A DNA stretch of 64,000 nucleotides from Deltaproteobacteria bacterium (GTDB lineage: Bacteria; Myxococcota_A; Polyangia; Polyangiales; Houyiibacteriaceae), in the NCBI GenBank assembly GCA_017644045.1, contig JAEPMI010000004.1, positions 516,014-580,013 on the forward strand, in the 5' to 3' direction. The notes beneath the pieces were generated by a model that was not told the origin of the DNA, ran no database searches, and was given only the letters and a program-made list of their open reading frames with translations. A program made the translations under genes and the position numbers. The stretch's first letter is position 1, and each line of letters starts with the position of its first letter. Positions 33,551 to 41,591 of this stretch are shown here, in pieces.

Positions 33551-35152
33551 ATGAACGAGATCGACGTGGCGATCCTGGGCGGAGGGCTCGCCGGGAATCT
33601 CCTGGCGCGTCAGCTGCGCCGAGAGGTGCCGGGGGCGTCCGTCGCGGTCTTCGAGAAGAGCCGGGAGCGCACCTACAAAGTGGGCGAGTCCACGGTCGAG
33701 ATCGCGACCAACTACCTGTCGCGAAAGCTCGGTCTCCAGGGCTACGTCTATCAGGAGCATCTTCCGAAGAACGGCCTCCGCTACTTCTTCGACACGGAGA
33801 AGAAGGACGCCGCCCTCCACGAGATGAGCGAGATCGGCGTGAGCGTTCTCCCACCGTGGCCCAGCTTCCAGCTCGATCGGGCCCGCCTCGAAGCGGACCT
33901 GTTGCGGATGAACGAGCAGGACGGGGTGCAGGTTCACCTCGGCGCCCGCGTGAAGGATCTCTCGCTCGACGCCGAGGGGAACACCTTCACGGTCGTGCAG
34001 ACGCCGGAGGACGGCGACGCGAAGAACGCCACCGAGACCCAGTGGAAGGCCCGCTGGGTGGTCGACGGCACGGGTCGCGAGAGCCTCATCGCCAAGAAGC
34101 TCGACCTGCGGCTCCCGGAGAAGGACCACCGAATCGCCGCCGCCTGGGGCCGGCTGCGTGGGCTCGCGAACATCGACGACACTGGCAACGCCGAGTTCCA
34201 CTCGCGTGTGAAGTGGACCTCCCGTGGGCTCTCCACCAACCACTTCATGTACCCGGGCTACTGGCTCTGGCTGATCCCGCTCCGGAATGGCCTGACCAGC
34301 GTCGGCATCGTGCAGGAGCGCGAGCAGTGGACGCCGGCCAAACACAAGCCCGAGGGCTTTCTCTCGTTCCTGCGCGAGCACCGCGCCATCGACGAGGTGC
34401 TGGGTGACGACCCGGAGCTGGTCGACCTGCAGGCCTATGGACAGCTCGCGTTCAAGACCCGCCGCTTCTTCGGCCAGGAGCGCTGGGCGTGCGTCGGTGA
34501 CGCCGGCGCTTTCACGGACCCCTTCTACAGCCCGGGCTCGGACTTCATCGCCTTCGAGAACGACCTCACGACCGACCTCATCCGGCGCGACCTCGCCGGC
34601 GAGGACGTGAGCAAGCGGATCGACCTCGCGGACGAGTACATGAAGTTCCGCTACGACATCACGCTCGTGGTCTACAAGGGGCTCTACCCGACCTTCGGGA
34701 GCTACGACCTCTTCCTGGCCAAGGCGTTCTTCGACACGGCCATCTACTACAACCTCGTCTTCGACTCCTACGTGAAGGACGAGCATCTCGACGCGCGGCA
34801 CATCCGCAGCTCGCTCCGCCGGCGCGCGTTCGTGCTCGAGATGCTCCAGAACTACGCGTCGCTCTTCCGCAACGCGGCCGAGACGCTCAAGGCCGAGGGC
34901 CGCTTCTACGACGGCAACGAGGGCAACCACGCGGTCGACGGCCGCTCTGCCTTCGGCCCGCTCGAGACCGTGGGCGAGCCGCGCAGCCGCCGCGAGATCA
35001 ACGCACGCAACGAGGCCATCTTCGTGCACACCCGCTCGCTGGTCGCCCAGGCGCTCGGCGAGAGCTCGGCAGCTCGGGAAATCGTCGACGGCTCGAAGAA
35101 GATGTACGACGCGTGGAACCAGCTCGCGCCTCGCGGAGGCGCGCCTCAGTGA
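33551..35152 (+). CDS. Flavin-dependent halogenase-like oxidoreductase (2)
   Basis: A 533-residue paralogue of the divergent enzyme. The FAD motif ILGGGLAGNLLAR (8-20), TYKVGESTVEIATNYL (41-56), LPKNGLRYFF (71-80) with a candidate catalytic lysine Lys73, and GYWLWLIPL (236-244) carrying WxWxIP are clear, as is WACVGDAGAFTDPFYSPG. The two paralogues differ mainly in the C-terminal extension. The ATG at 33551 follows GGAGGAG by about 12 nt; a TTG at 33542 is an alternative but too close to that site. The stop overlaps the ketosynthase GTG (GTGA), so the two are translationally coupled, which ties the flavoenzyme to acyl-ACP chemistry. Halogenation versus plain oxidation cannot be settled from sequence. 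Confidence 0.88.
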   Translation: MNEIDVAILGGGLAGNLLARQLRREVPGASVAVFEKSRERTYKVGESTVEIATNYLSRKLGLQGYVYQEHLPKNGLRYFFDTEKKDAALHEMSEIGVSVLPPWPSFQLDRARLEADLLRMNEQDGVQVHLGARVKDLSLDAEGNTFTVVQTPEDGDAKNATETQWKARWVVDGTGRESLIAKKLDLRLPEKDHRIAAAWGRLRGLANIDDTGNAEFHSRVKWTSRGLSTNHFMYPGYWLWLIPLRNGLTSVGIVQEREQWTPAKHKPEGFLSFLREHRAIDEVLGDDPELVDLQAYGQLAFKTRRFFGQERWACVGDAGAFTDPFYSPGSDFIAFENDLTTDLIRRDLAGEDVSKRIDLADEYMKFRYDITLVVYKGLYPTFGSYDLFLAKAFFDTAIYYNLVFDSYVKDEHLDARHIRSSLRRRAFVLEMLQNYASLFRNAAETLKAEGRFYDGNEGNHAVDGRSAFGPLETVGEPRSRREINARNEAIFVHTRSLVAQALGESSAAREIVDGSKKMYDAWNQLAPRGGAPQ

Positions 35153-36393
35153 GCACCTTCGAACGACGCCGCGTGGTCATCACCGGCATCGGCGCGACCA
35201 CCCCGATCGGCCACGACATCCAGCAGTCCGTCGGCGCGCTCCGCGAAGGGCGCCACGGCATCCGCTACATGCCGGAGTGGGACTTCATCCCGGATCTCCA
35301 GGGCCGGCTCGGCGGCACCGTCGAAGGCCTCGATCTGAAGAAGGCCTACCCGCGCAAGAAGCGCCGCACGATGGGCCCGGTCGCGATGTTCGCGGTGCAC
35401 TCCACCGAGCAGGCGGTCGCCCAGGCCGGCATCGCGCTCGAGGATCTGCAGAGCGAGCGGGTCGGCGTCTCCTTCGGCTCGACGAGCGGCTCCGGTAGCG
35501 AGACCGAGAAGTTCAGCATGCCCGTGGTCACCGACCACACGATGAAGGGCCTCGAGTCGAACGCCTACTTCCGGCTGATGACCCACACCTGCGCCGTGAA
35601 CGTCGCGCAGTTCTTCAAGGTGAAGGGACGCATCGCCTCCACGTGCACCGCGTGCACCAGCGGCTCGCAGGGCATCGGCACCGCCTACGAGCTGATCCGC
35701 GACGGCATCCAGGACGTGATGCTCTGTGGTGGCGCCGAGGAGATGCACTACATGAGCGCGGTCACCTTCGACCTGCTCATGGCGACGTCGACCAAGTACA
35801 ACGATCAGCCGGATTTCAGCCCGCGCCCCTTCGACACCCAGCGCGACGGGCTGGTCATCGGCGAGGGCGCCGGCGCGTTCGTGCTCGAGAGCTACGACCA
35901 CGCCAAGGCGCGCGGCGCGACCATTCTCGCCGAGCTCTGCGGCTACGCCAGCAACTGCGACGGCGCGCACCTGACCGCGCCGCGGCAGGAGGGCATGCAG
36001 CGAGTGATGCAGCTCGCGATGGGAGAGGCCGGCGTGGAGCCGGGCCAGATCGACTACGTCTGTGGCCACGGCACGGCGACGGAGATCGGCGACATCGCCG
36101 AGAGCCAGGCCACGGCGAGCGTCTTCGGTCGCAAGGTCCCCTTCGCGAGCCTCAAGGGCTTCGTCGGTCACACCCTCGGCGCCTGCGGGGCCATGGAGGG
36201 CGCCTGGTGCGTCGCCATGATCCAGGGAGGCTTCCTGGCCGGCGGACGGAACCTCGAAGAGGTCGACCCGAGGTGTGGCGAGCTCGACTACGTGCGGGAG
36301 CCGCGTGAGACCGCACCTCGCTTCATCATGAACAACAACTTCGCGTTCGGCGGCATCAACACCTCGATGGTGATCGGCCCGCCCCCCACTTGA
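35149..36393 (+). CDS. Beta-ketoacyl-ACP synthase (KAS I/II type)
   Basis: A 414-residue condensing enzyme. The Cys-His-His triad is complete: STCTACTSGSQGIGTAYE with Cys169, VCGHGTATEIGD with His307 and GFVGHTLGACGAMEG with His341. TRNNNFAFGG-type C-terminal motif is present as MNNNFAFGGINTS. The length and features fit FabF-like ketosynthases of type II systems and of aryl-polyene clusters (ApeO/ApeR-like). The GTG at 35149 is preceded by GGAGG at 35135-35139 and overlaps the previous stop; the open frame upstream to 35113 is shadow. No separate chain-length factor with a mutated Cys is present, so it probably acts as a homodimer. Confidence 0.94.
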   Translation: MSTFERRRVVITGIGATTPIGHDIQQSVGALREGRHGIRYMPEWDFIPDLQGRLGGTVEGLDLKKAYPRKKRRTMGPVAMFAVHSTEQAVAQAGIALEDLQSERVGVSFGSTSGSGSETEKFSMPVVTDHTMKGLESNAYFRLMTHTCAVNVAQFFKVKGRIASTCTACTSGSQGIGTAYELIRDGIQDVMLCGGAEEMHYMSAVTFDLLMATSTKYNDQPDFSPRPFDTQRDGLVIGEGAGAFVLESYDHAKARGATILAELCGYASNCDGAHLTAPRQEGMQRVMQLAMGEAGVEPGQIDYVCGHGTATEIGDIAESQATASVFGRKVPFASLKGFVGHTLGACGAMEGAWCVAMIQGGFLAGGRNLEEVDPRCGELDYVREPRETAPRFIMNNNFAFGGINTSMVIGPPPT

Positions 36394-37244
36394 TGCTTCG
36401 ACCCCTTCGACTCTTTCTCTCGGCCTTCTGCTTCGTGATGTTCTTCACGGGCAGCCTGCTCCTCGGCCTCGTGTTCTGCCCCTTCCTCTGGCTCCTCACG
36501 CTGGGCCGCAAGGAGAAGGTGCGGGACATCGCGACCTCCTTCATCGGCAAGGGCTACGGCTACTTCATCCTCTGCCTGCGGATCATGGGCCTCATCGGCG
36601 TGCCGGAGAAGATCACGCCGCCGCCCGAGCTCGAGGGGCGCTCGTACGTGCTCGTCGCGAACCACCCCACCCTGCTCGACGTCACGTTCTTCCTGAACGC
36701 CTTCCCCGGGCTCACCTGCGTGGTGAAGAAGAGCTGGTACGACTTCTTCTTCTTCGGAGCGCTGCTTCGGAGCACCCACTACCTGCCGAACGCGGACGTG
36801 GACGACGACGGCCTCGGCGCGAACGTCCTCGACCGGATGATCGCCCACGTGAAGAGCGGCCACCCGCTCGCGATGTTCCCGGAGGGCACCCGCTCGCTGG
36901 CCACCTCGCTCCACCGCTTCAAGCGCGGCGCCTTCGAGCTCGCCGAGCGCGCGGGGGTGCCGCTGGTGATGGTCTTCGTCGACGTCGACCGCCCCTTCCT
37001 CATGAAGAACGTGCCCTTCTGGAAGACCGCCTCCGGCCGAGCGCGCTACCGCTTCCGCATCCTCGACGTCGTCGAGCCGAGCGAGAACGGAGACCAGGGC
37101 CTGCAGCGCCGCAACGACGCCCAGCGCAAGTTCGAGGAGGCCTTCCGCGCCTCGCTCGAGGAGCGCGCGATCAAGGACCTGCCGCCGGAGACCGAGAGCG
37201 ATCCGCTGCGGGACAGCTCGGCAGAGCTCACCCAACCACGCTGA
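36393..37244 (+). CDS. Membrane-bound lysophospholipid-type acyltransferase
   Basis: A 283-residue LPLAT-family enzyme. An N-terminal hydrophobic region (SAFCFVMFFTGSLLLGLVF and FLWLLTL) anchors it in the inner membrane. The catalytic motif is VANHPTLLD with His91 and Asp96 (HxxxxD), and the second is MFPEGTRS at about 161-168. In aryl-polyene and ladderane-like clusters such enzymes move the ACP-bound acyl chain to a lipid acceptor, which suits the position here directly after the ketosynthase. The ATG overlaps the ketosynthase stop by one base (TGATG); a TTG at 36390 is also in frame. The acceptor is unknown. Confidence 0.9.
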   Translation: MLRPLRLFLSAFCFVMFFTGSLLLGLVFCPFLWLLTLGRKEKVRDIATSFIGKGYGYFILCLRIMGLIGVPEKITPPPELEGRSYVLVANHPTLLDVTFFLNAFPGLTCVVKKSWYDFFFFGALLRSTHYLPNADVDDDGLGANVLDRMIAHVKSGHPLAMFPEGTRSLATSLHRFKRGAFELAERAGVPLVMVFVDVDRPFLMKNVPFWKTASGRARYRFRILDVVEPSENGDQGLQRRNDAQRKFEEAFRASLEERAIKDLPPETESDPLRDSSAELTQPR

Positions 37245-37258
37245 TGCGTTCGATCGAG

Positions 37259-37591
37259 TCAGCCGAAGAGCAGCGAGCCCTTGGTGTGGAGCTCGTCGCC
37301 GACGATCGTGAAGCTGACCTTGTCCCCGTCTCGCTGCAGCCGCAGCTCGAGCGAGTCGTCGGGGTAGAGCCCCTTCTTGAACTTCACGCGCCGAAGGCCA
37401 CGGGAGGGACCCAGGTCGGGCCAAGCGGCCCGAGCGCGTGCTTCGGCGATCGCGACCACCTGGGCGACCCCCGGGACGATCGGCGCGCCGGGGAAGTGGC
37501 CCTCGAAGTAGCTGAGATCCGCCGGGACCGTGAAGGGGACGACCGTCTCGTCGCCCTCCTGGCGGGGCTCGCCGAAGTCGAAGTCGCGCAT
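37259..37591 (-). CDS. ApeI-like hot-dog dehydratase
   Basis: A 110-residue single hot-dog domain: FDFGEPRQEGDETVVPFTVP, then YFEGHFPGAPIVPGVAQVVA, the FabA/ApeI-type signature with the catalytic His in GHFPG. It is shorter than FabZ and matches the ApeI branch used in aryl-polyene assembly. Together with the ApeP-like protein at 30442 this gives the two-subunit dehydratase pair known from those clusters. The ATG at 37591 is chosen; the longer frame upstream is antisense to the lipoprotein gene. It is convergent with the acyltransferase (14 bp apart) and divergent from the DUF3261 lipoprotein. Confidence 0.85.
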   Translation of the reverse strand: MRDFDFGEPRQEGDETVVPFTVPADLSYFEGHFPGAPIVPGVAQVVAIAEARARAAWPDLGPSRGLRRVKFKKGLYPDDSLELRLQRDGDKVSFTIVGDELHTKGSLLFG

Positions 37592-37636
37592 GGAGCGCGT
37601 GTAGCACCCCGGCCGTGGCGAAGCTACGCCGTGACC

Positions 37637-38242
37637 ATGCCGCTCCTGCTCGTCCTCGTCCTCGCCGCCGCGTGCGGTGGCAACCAGCCGGCCCCCGAGA
37701 ACGGCGAGGTGGAGCCGTATCCGACCGTGCTCGTCCCCCCGAGCAGCCTCGACGGCGACTTCGCGATGGAGCAGGAGGTCACGATGACCCACGCCCAGGG
37801 CGAGAACGTCTTCCGCGCGGTCCTCCAGAAGCAGGGCGACGAGCTCGTGCTGGTCGGCCTCGCTCCGCACGGCGGCCGCGCGTTCGTGCTCACGCAGCGC
37901 GGCACCGAGGTCTCCTTCGAGAGCTTCATGCCACGCGACCTGCCCTTCCCGCCCGAGTACATCCTCCACGACATCCATCGCGCCTGGTTCAAAGACGCGC
38001 CGGGCGAAGGTGGCGAGATGGACGGCGAGCGCGTGACCGAGACGGTCGAGGGCGACCGGGTCACCGAGCGGCGCTACGAGCGGCTCGATGGCCAGCCCGA
38101 GGGCGCGATCGTGGTGACCTACGAGGGCGGCATGGCACCGGGCGCGCCGGTGACCGAGGCGCCTCCCGAGCGCGTCGTGCTCGACAACCAGTGGTTCGGC
38201 TACCGCGCGACCATCATCAGCCGCAACTGGCAGAGGCTATAG
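37637..38242 (+). CDS. DUF3261-family lipoprotein of acyl/polyene clusters
   Basis: A 201-residue predicted lipoprotein (PLLLVLVLAAACGG). The mature domain begins with PSSLDGDFAMEQEVTMTHAQ and has LVLVGLAPHGGRAFVLTQRG, then SFMPRDLPFPPEYILHDIHR. This is the pattern of DUF3261 proteins, a family I know as a regular member of aryl-polyene gene clusters where it is thought to help place the product in the outer membrane. The fold should resemble LolA/LolB-type lipid carriers. A GTG at 37631 two codons upstream could also serve. It is 45 bp from the divergent ApeI-like gene. Family assignment is by pattern, not by search. Confidence 0.78.
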   Translation: MPLLLVLVLAAACGGNQPAPENGEVEPYPTVLVPPSSLDGDFAMEQEVTMTHAQGENVFRAVLQKQGDELVLVGLAPHGGRAFVLTQRGTEVSFESFMPRDLPFPPEYILHDIHRAWFKDAPGEGGEMDGERVTETVEGDRVTERRYERLDGQPEGAIVVTYEGGMAPGAPVTEAPPERVVLDNQWFGYRATIISRNWQRL

Positions 38243-38249
38243 CCGAGCG

Positions 38250-39173
38250 TCAGCCGTCGGCTTTGCAGACGGTGTTCTTGCCCGCGCGCTTCGCCGCATA
38301 GAGCGCGGCGTCCGCCTTCTCGAAGAGGGCCTCGCGGGTTCGGCCATGGCCAGGGAACGCCGCGACGCCGATCGAGATCCCCGGGTGCAGGGTCACGCCC
38401 TCGCGGACGAACTCGTGCTCGGCGATGGCTGCTCGGATGCGCTCCGCCATCGCGTGCGCGGCCTCGAGATCGAGCCCTCGCGCGGCGGCCACGTACTCGT
38501 CGCCACCGAAGCGCGCGGCGATCCCGCCGCTCGGGAGCTGCGCCCCGATCACCTTGCCGCACTCGCTGATCACGTACGCGCCGAAGAGGTGGCCATTGGC
38601 GTCGTTGATCGCCTTGAGCCCGTCGAGGTCCATCACGAGCAGTCCGACCGGGTCGCCGGCGACCGCCGCGTCGCGGAGCATCTGGTCGAGCTCCGGATCG
38701 AAGCGGCGGCGCACGTAGAGTCCGGTGAGGTCGTCGACGTGCAGCAGCCGCTGAACCGCTTCGTCGTACGCCTGGTCGGCGGCGTCCTGCAGCTCGAAGC
38801 GGAGCACGGTGTCGCCCAGCTCGACCTTGTCGAAGGGCGCCAGCGCCTTCTCCTCCACCCGCTCGCCGTTCACGCGGATGCCGTTGGTCGACCCGAGATC
38901 GACGATGACCCAGTCGTCGCCGCGATCCTCGATGCGGCAGTGCTTCGAGGACACCCGGGGGTCGGTGATCACCATGTCGTGGCCGGCCACCCGACCGATG
39001 GTGAATCCGTTCGCCACGCGCGCGCGTTGCCCGACGTCGCGACCGACCACCACCACGAGCATCGGCCGCCGCGCCTCGGCGATGGCGGAGCTCAACACCT
39101 GCTTGCGCAGGGAGTCCGTGTCGTCGAGCGGCAGCGTCGCGGTGACGTCCAGCGGTTCGTTCTTCTTCGTCAA
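38250..39173 (-). CDS. FHA-domain diguanylate cyclase (GGDEF)
   Basis: A cytosolic signalling protein. The FHA domain is FTIGRVAGHDMVITDPRVSS-KHC with STNGIRVNG, the phosphothreonine-peptide binding motif, suited to reading Ser/Thr kinase output. The GGDEF domain follows with LTGLYVRRRFD, MDLDGLKAINDANGH and the active loop ARFGGDEYVAA, complete for making cyclic di-GMP from GTP. No RxxD inhibitory site precedes the GGDEY loop (SGGIAARFGGDEY), so product inhibition may be absent. The open frame runs to an ATG at 39245, but those residues look like random translation; a TTG at 39173 gives LTKKNEPLDVTATLPL. The start remains uncertain. Confidence 0.88.
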   Translation of the reverse strand: MTKKNEPLDVTATLPLDDTDSLRKQVLSSAIAEARRPMLVVVVGRDVGQRARVANGFTIGRVAGHDMVITDPRVSSKHCRIEDRGDDWVIVDLGSTNGIRVNGERVEEKALAPFDKVELGDTVLRFELQDAADQAYDEAVQRLLHVDDLTGLYVRRRFDPELDQMLRDAAVAGDPVGLLVMDLDGLKAINDANGHLFGAYVISECGKVIGAQLPSGGIAARFGGDEYVAAARGLDLEAAHAMAERIRAAIAEHEFVREGVTLHPGISIGVAAFPGHGRTREALFEKADAALYAAKRAGKNTVCKADG

Positions 39174-39257
39174 GGGCCCGGCGAAGGATAGCGGATTCGT
39201 CGCGATTGCGCGGGCTTTGGCTCCCGGCCGGCACGACGTTCGCATGGAGAGCCCCCC

Positions 39258-40244
39258 ATGAGCGACTCTTCACCCCTCTCCGTCTTCGTCGCGGGGGCCA
39301 CTGGTTTCGTGGGCCGTCACCTCCTGCCGGCGCTCCGCGCCGCGGGTGTCCACGTGGTCGGAGGCAGCCGCGACCCTGCAAAGGCGGCGCACACGGCGCC
39401 CGACGTCGAATGGCGGCACGCGGACCTCGGCGACGAGGCTTCGATGATCCGCGCGATGAGGGGCTGCTCGGTGGCCTACGACCTGGTGCACGAGATGGGC
39501 GGCGGGGGCGACTACCCGGAGCGAGAACGCCGCGGCGCCGAGGCGTTTCGCCGCGCCGCCGAGCACAACGGGGTCGATCGCATCGTCTATTTGGGCGGCG
39601 TGATGCCGGCAGGCGCAGCGTCCAAACACCTCGAGAGTCGCGCCCGAACCGGCGCCATCCTCCGGGCGGGGTCGGTCGAGACGGTGGAGCTCCGAGCCGC
39701 GATGATCGTCGGGCGCGGCAGCGCGAGCTGGACGATGGTGCGCGATCTCGCCGGTCGACTCCCCGCGATGGTGCTGCCGACGTGGACGCAGAACCACTCC
39801 TGGCCGGTCGGCATCGAGGACGTCGCCAAGGCGCTCTTGGCCGCGGCCTTCCTGCCCGCCGGACCGAGTCGAATCCTCGAGGTCCCCGGCCCGGAGCGGC
39901 TCTCCCACGAAGAGGTGTTCCGACGCGTCGCGGCCCAGCTCGACCGACGCCTCACGGCGGTTCGAGTCCCGGTGCTGACCCCACGGCTGTCGAGCTACTG
40001 GGTCGCGCTGGTGACCAACGTGGACCTCTCGATGGCCCGCGAGCTCGTCGCGGGCGTGGTCCGCGACCTCGACCCGACCCACGCGACGATCTGGTCGGTG
40101 ATCGGAGAGGAGCCCAGGCCGCTCGATGCCGTGATCGGCAGCGCGCTCGAAGACGAAGCGGCGAGCGCCGGCGAGGTCCGAGCGCATCGCCGATCGCGAC
40201 TGCGTGCCCTCGCACGGCAGCTTCGTCGCGAGGCGCATCCTTGA
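39258..40244 (+). CDS. NAD(P)-binding NmrA/epimerase-like protein
   Basis: A 328-residue Rossmann protein. VFVAGATGFVGRHLLPAL is the NAD(P)-binding GxxGxxG turn, followed by VHVVGGSRDP and RIVYLGGVMP in the strand-4 position. The Tyr-Lys pair of short-chain reductases is not obvious, which places it with NmrA-like or atypical epimerase proteins that may bind cofactor as sensors. The C-terminal half is helical. GGAGAG precedes the ATG at a good distance. The stop overlaps the TTG of the CPBP gene (TTGA). Its substrate is not known; sugar or quinone metabolism has been proposed for relatives. Confidence 0.8.
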   Translation: MSDSSPLSVFVAGATGFVGRHLLPALRAAGVHVVGGSRDPAKAAHTAPDVEWRHADLGDEASMIRAMRGCSVAYDLVHEMGGGGDYPERERRGAEAFRRAAEHNGVDRIVYLGGVMPAGAASKHLESRARTGAILRAGSVETVELRAAMIVGRGSASWTMVRDLAGRLPAMVLPTWTQNHSWPVGIEDVAKALLAAAFLPAGPSRILEVPGPERLSHEEVFRRVAAQLDRRLTAVRVPVLTPRLSSYWVALVTNVDLSMARELVAGVVRDLDPTHATIWSVIGEEPRPLDAVIGSALEDEAASAGEVRAHRRSRLRALARQLRREAHP

Positions 40245-40894
40245 GTAGCCGGTCCATCGACACGGAGCGCCTCGACGCCGGCCCGGCGATCACCTTGGTC
40301 GTGGCCAGCGTCGCGTTCGCCGTGGCGCTCTTCACGCGTCGAACGGGGAACGTCTGGCTCGGCGTCGCGCTGGCGTCGCTCGTCTCGATCGGCGCGGCCT
40401 GGCTGACGAACGCGAGCCCCAGCGTCGAGCTCGGCCGGGGACTCGCCCGCGAGACCGCACTCGGTGCGATCGCGGGCGCGGTGATGGCGCTCGCCACGCA
40501 GCTCGTCGCTCCCGTCGCCCTCCGTCTCGTGCCCGGGGCGGAGGCGGAGGTCGACGCGCTCTACGCCAACCTCGCGCACCCCCCAGGACCGATCGCGGCG
40601 CTGCCGGTGCTGGCGCTGGCGGTGGTGGCCGAGGAGCTGGTCTGGCGTGGGGTGGCGATGGAGCTCCTGGCCGAGCGCCCCTGGTGGGTCGCCGTGGGCG
40701 CGGCCGCGCTCCTCTACGCCCTTCCCCAGATCGCCAGCGGGAGCTGGCTCCTGGTCGCCCTCGCGCTCGCCTGCGGCCTCGCCTGGGGAGCGATGCGCCG
40801 GTGGCGAGGTGGCCTCGTGGCGCCGATCACCACCCACTTCGTGTGGAACCTGGCGATCTTCGTTCTCTGGCCCATCCGCTCGCAGGGATATTGA
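40241..40894 (+). CDS. CPBP-family intramembrane protease-like protein
   Basis: A 217-residue protein with six or more hydrophobic helices. The first CPBP motif is intact (VVAEELVWRGVAMELL, EExxxR), and the third is present as TTHFVWNLAIF (HxxxN). The second motif, usually FxxxH, reads LLYALPQIASG, so its histidine is missing. The family cleaves prenylated or other membrane substrates with two metal- or water-activating residues; loss of the second-motif His may reduce or change activity. The start is a TTG that overlaps the previous stop. The upstream open frame is a shadow. It is last in the two-gene run. Confidence 0.82.
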   Translation: MSSRSIDTERLDAGPAITLVVASVAFAVALFTRRTGNVWLGVALASLVSIGAAWLTNASPSVELGRGLARETALGAIAGAVMALATQLVAPVALRLVPGAEAEVDALYANLAHPPGPIAALPVLALAVVAEELVWRGVAMELLAERPWWVAVGAAALLYALPQIASGSWLLVALALACGLAWGAMRRWRGGLVAPITTHFVWNLAIFVLWPIRSQGY

Positions 40895-40963
40895 GCCCCC
40901 TCACGCATCGTGTGTATGCTCACCACTGTCTGCGCGCGGGCGTGCGCGAACAGGAGGACGGCG

Positions 40964-41497
40964 ATGCGACGGATCACGATGCTCACGATGACTTTGGCGG
41001 TGGCCCTGGCGGGCTGCGCCGGAACCGACACCAGCTCCACGGGAGCCGGCCTGACGGCGGTGGACGTCGGAGCACTGACCTCCGAGATCCACTACCTGGC
41101 GCCGCAGATCGCACTGGAGCCGCTGACGCTCGAAGAGATCGGTGACCCGGCGGATGGCACCGCGGTCGGCTTCGGTGTGCACGGCGATTACCTCGTGGCC
41201 TGGGCCGCGCCGAACGGCGTGCCCCGAATCGGGGACGTGGACGCCATCCGCGGCGCCTGGGAGATCCAGGGGCGTACCCCCATCTCCGATGACACCACCT
41301 CGACCGACGGCGAGGGTGGCCCGGTGCTGACCCCGAACAACGCCGGCACCCTTCGCGACGTGGCGGACCTGGAGCCGCTTCTCGAAGGTGAGCAGCCGCG
41401 CCTCGAGGCCGAGTTCGAGCACCTTCTCATCGACTGGTGGTTCGACGACCCCCGCGCCTGGATCGAGTTCTGGGGCGGGCACCCGGGCTGCATCTGA
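40964..41497 (+). CDS. Small lipoprotein of unknown function
   Basis: A 177-residue predicted lipoprotein: RRITMLTMTLAVALAGCAGT has a standard lipobox. ACAGGAGGACGGCG before the ATG is an excellent ribosome site and fixes the start (the longer frame from 40910 is not needed). The mature part is acidic with one domain and no known motif: YLAPQIALEPLTLEEIGDPA, then DYLVAWAAPNGVPRIGDVDA and a Trp-rich end (IDWWFDDPRAWIEFWGGHPG). The C-terminal aromatic cluster hints at a binding surface. No operon partner. Confidence 0.78.
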   Translation: MRRITMLTMTLAVALAGCAGTDTSSTGAGLTAVDVGALTSEIHYLAPQIALEPLTLEEIGDPADGTAVGFGVHGDYLVAWAAPNGVPRIGDVDAIRGAWEIQGRTPISDDTTSTDGEGGPVLTPNNAGTLRDVADLEPLLEGEQPRLEAEFEHLLIDWWFDDPRAWIEFWGGHPGCI

Positions 41498-41591
41498 CGC
41501 GGCTCGTCGCGAGCCGCGAGCCCGCATCCAGACCTCCGACATCGCGGAACTTGCGCTCAGCGGCGCACTTCCGCGATGATTCCGCGGGGAT

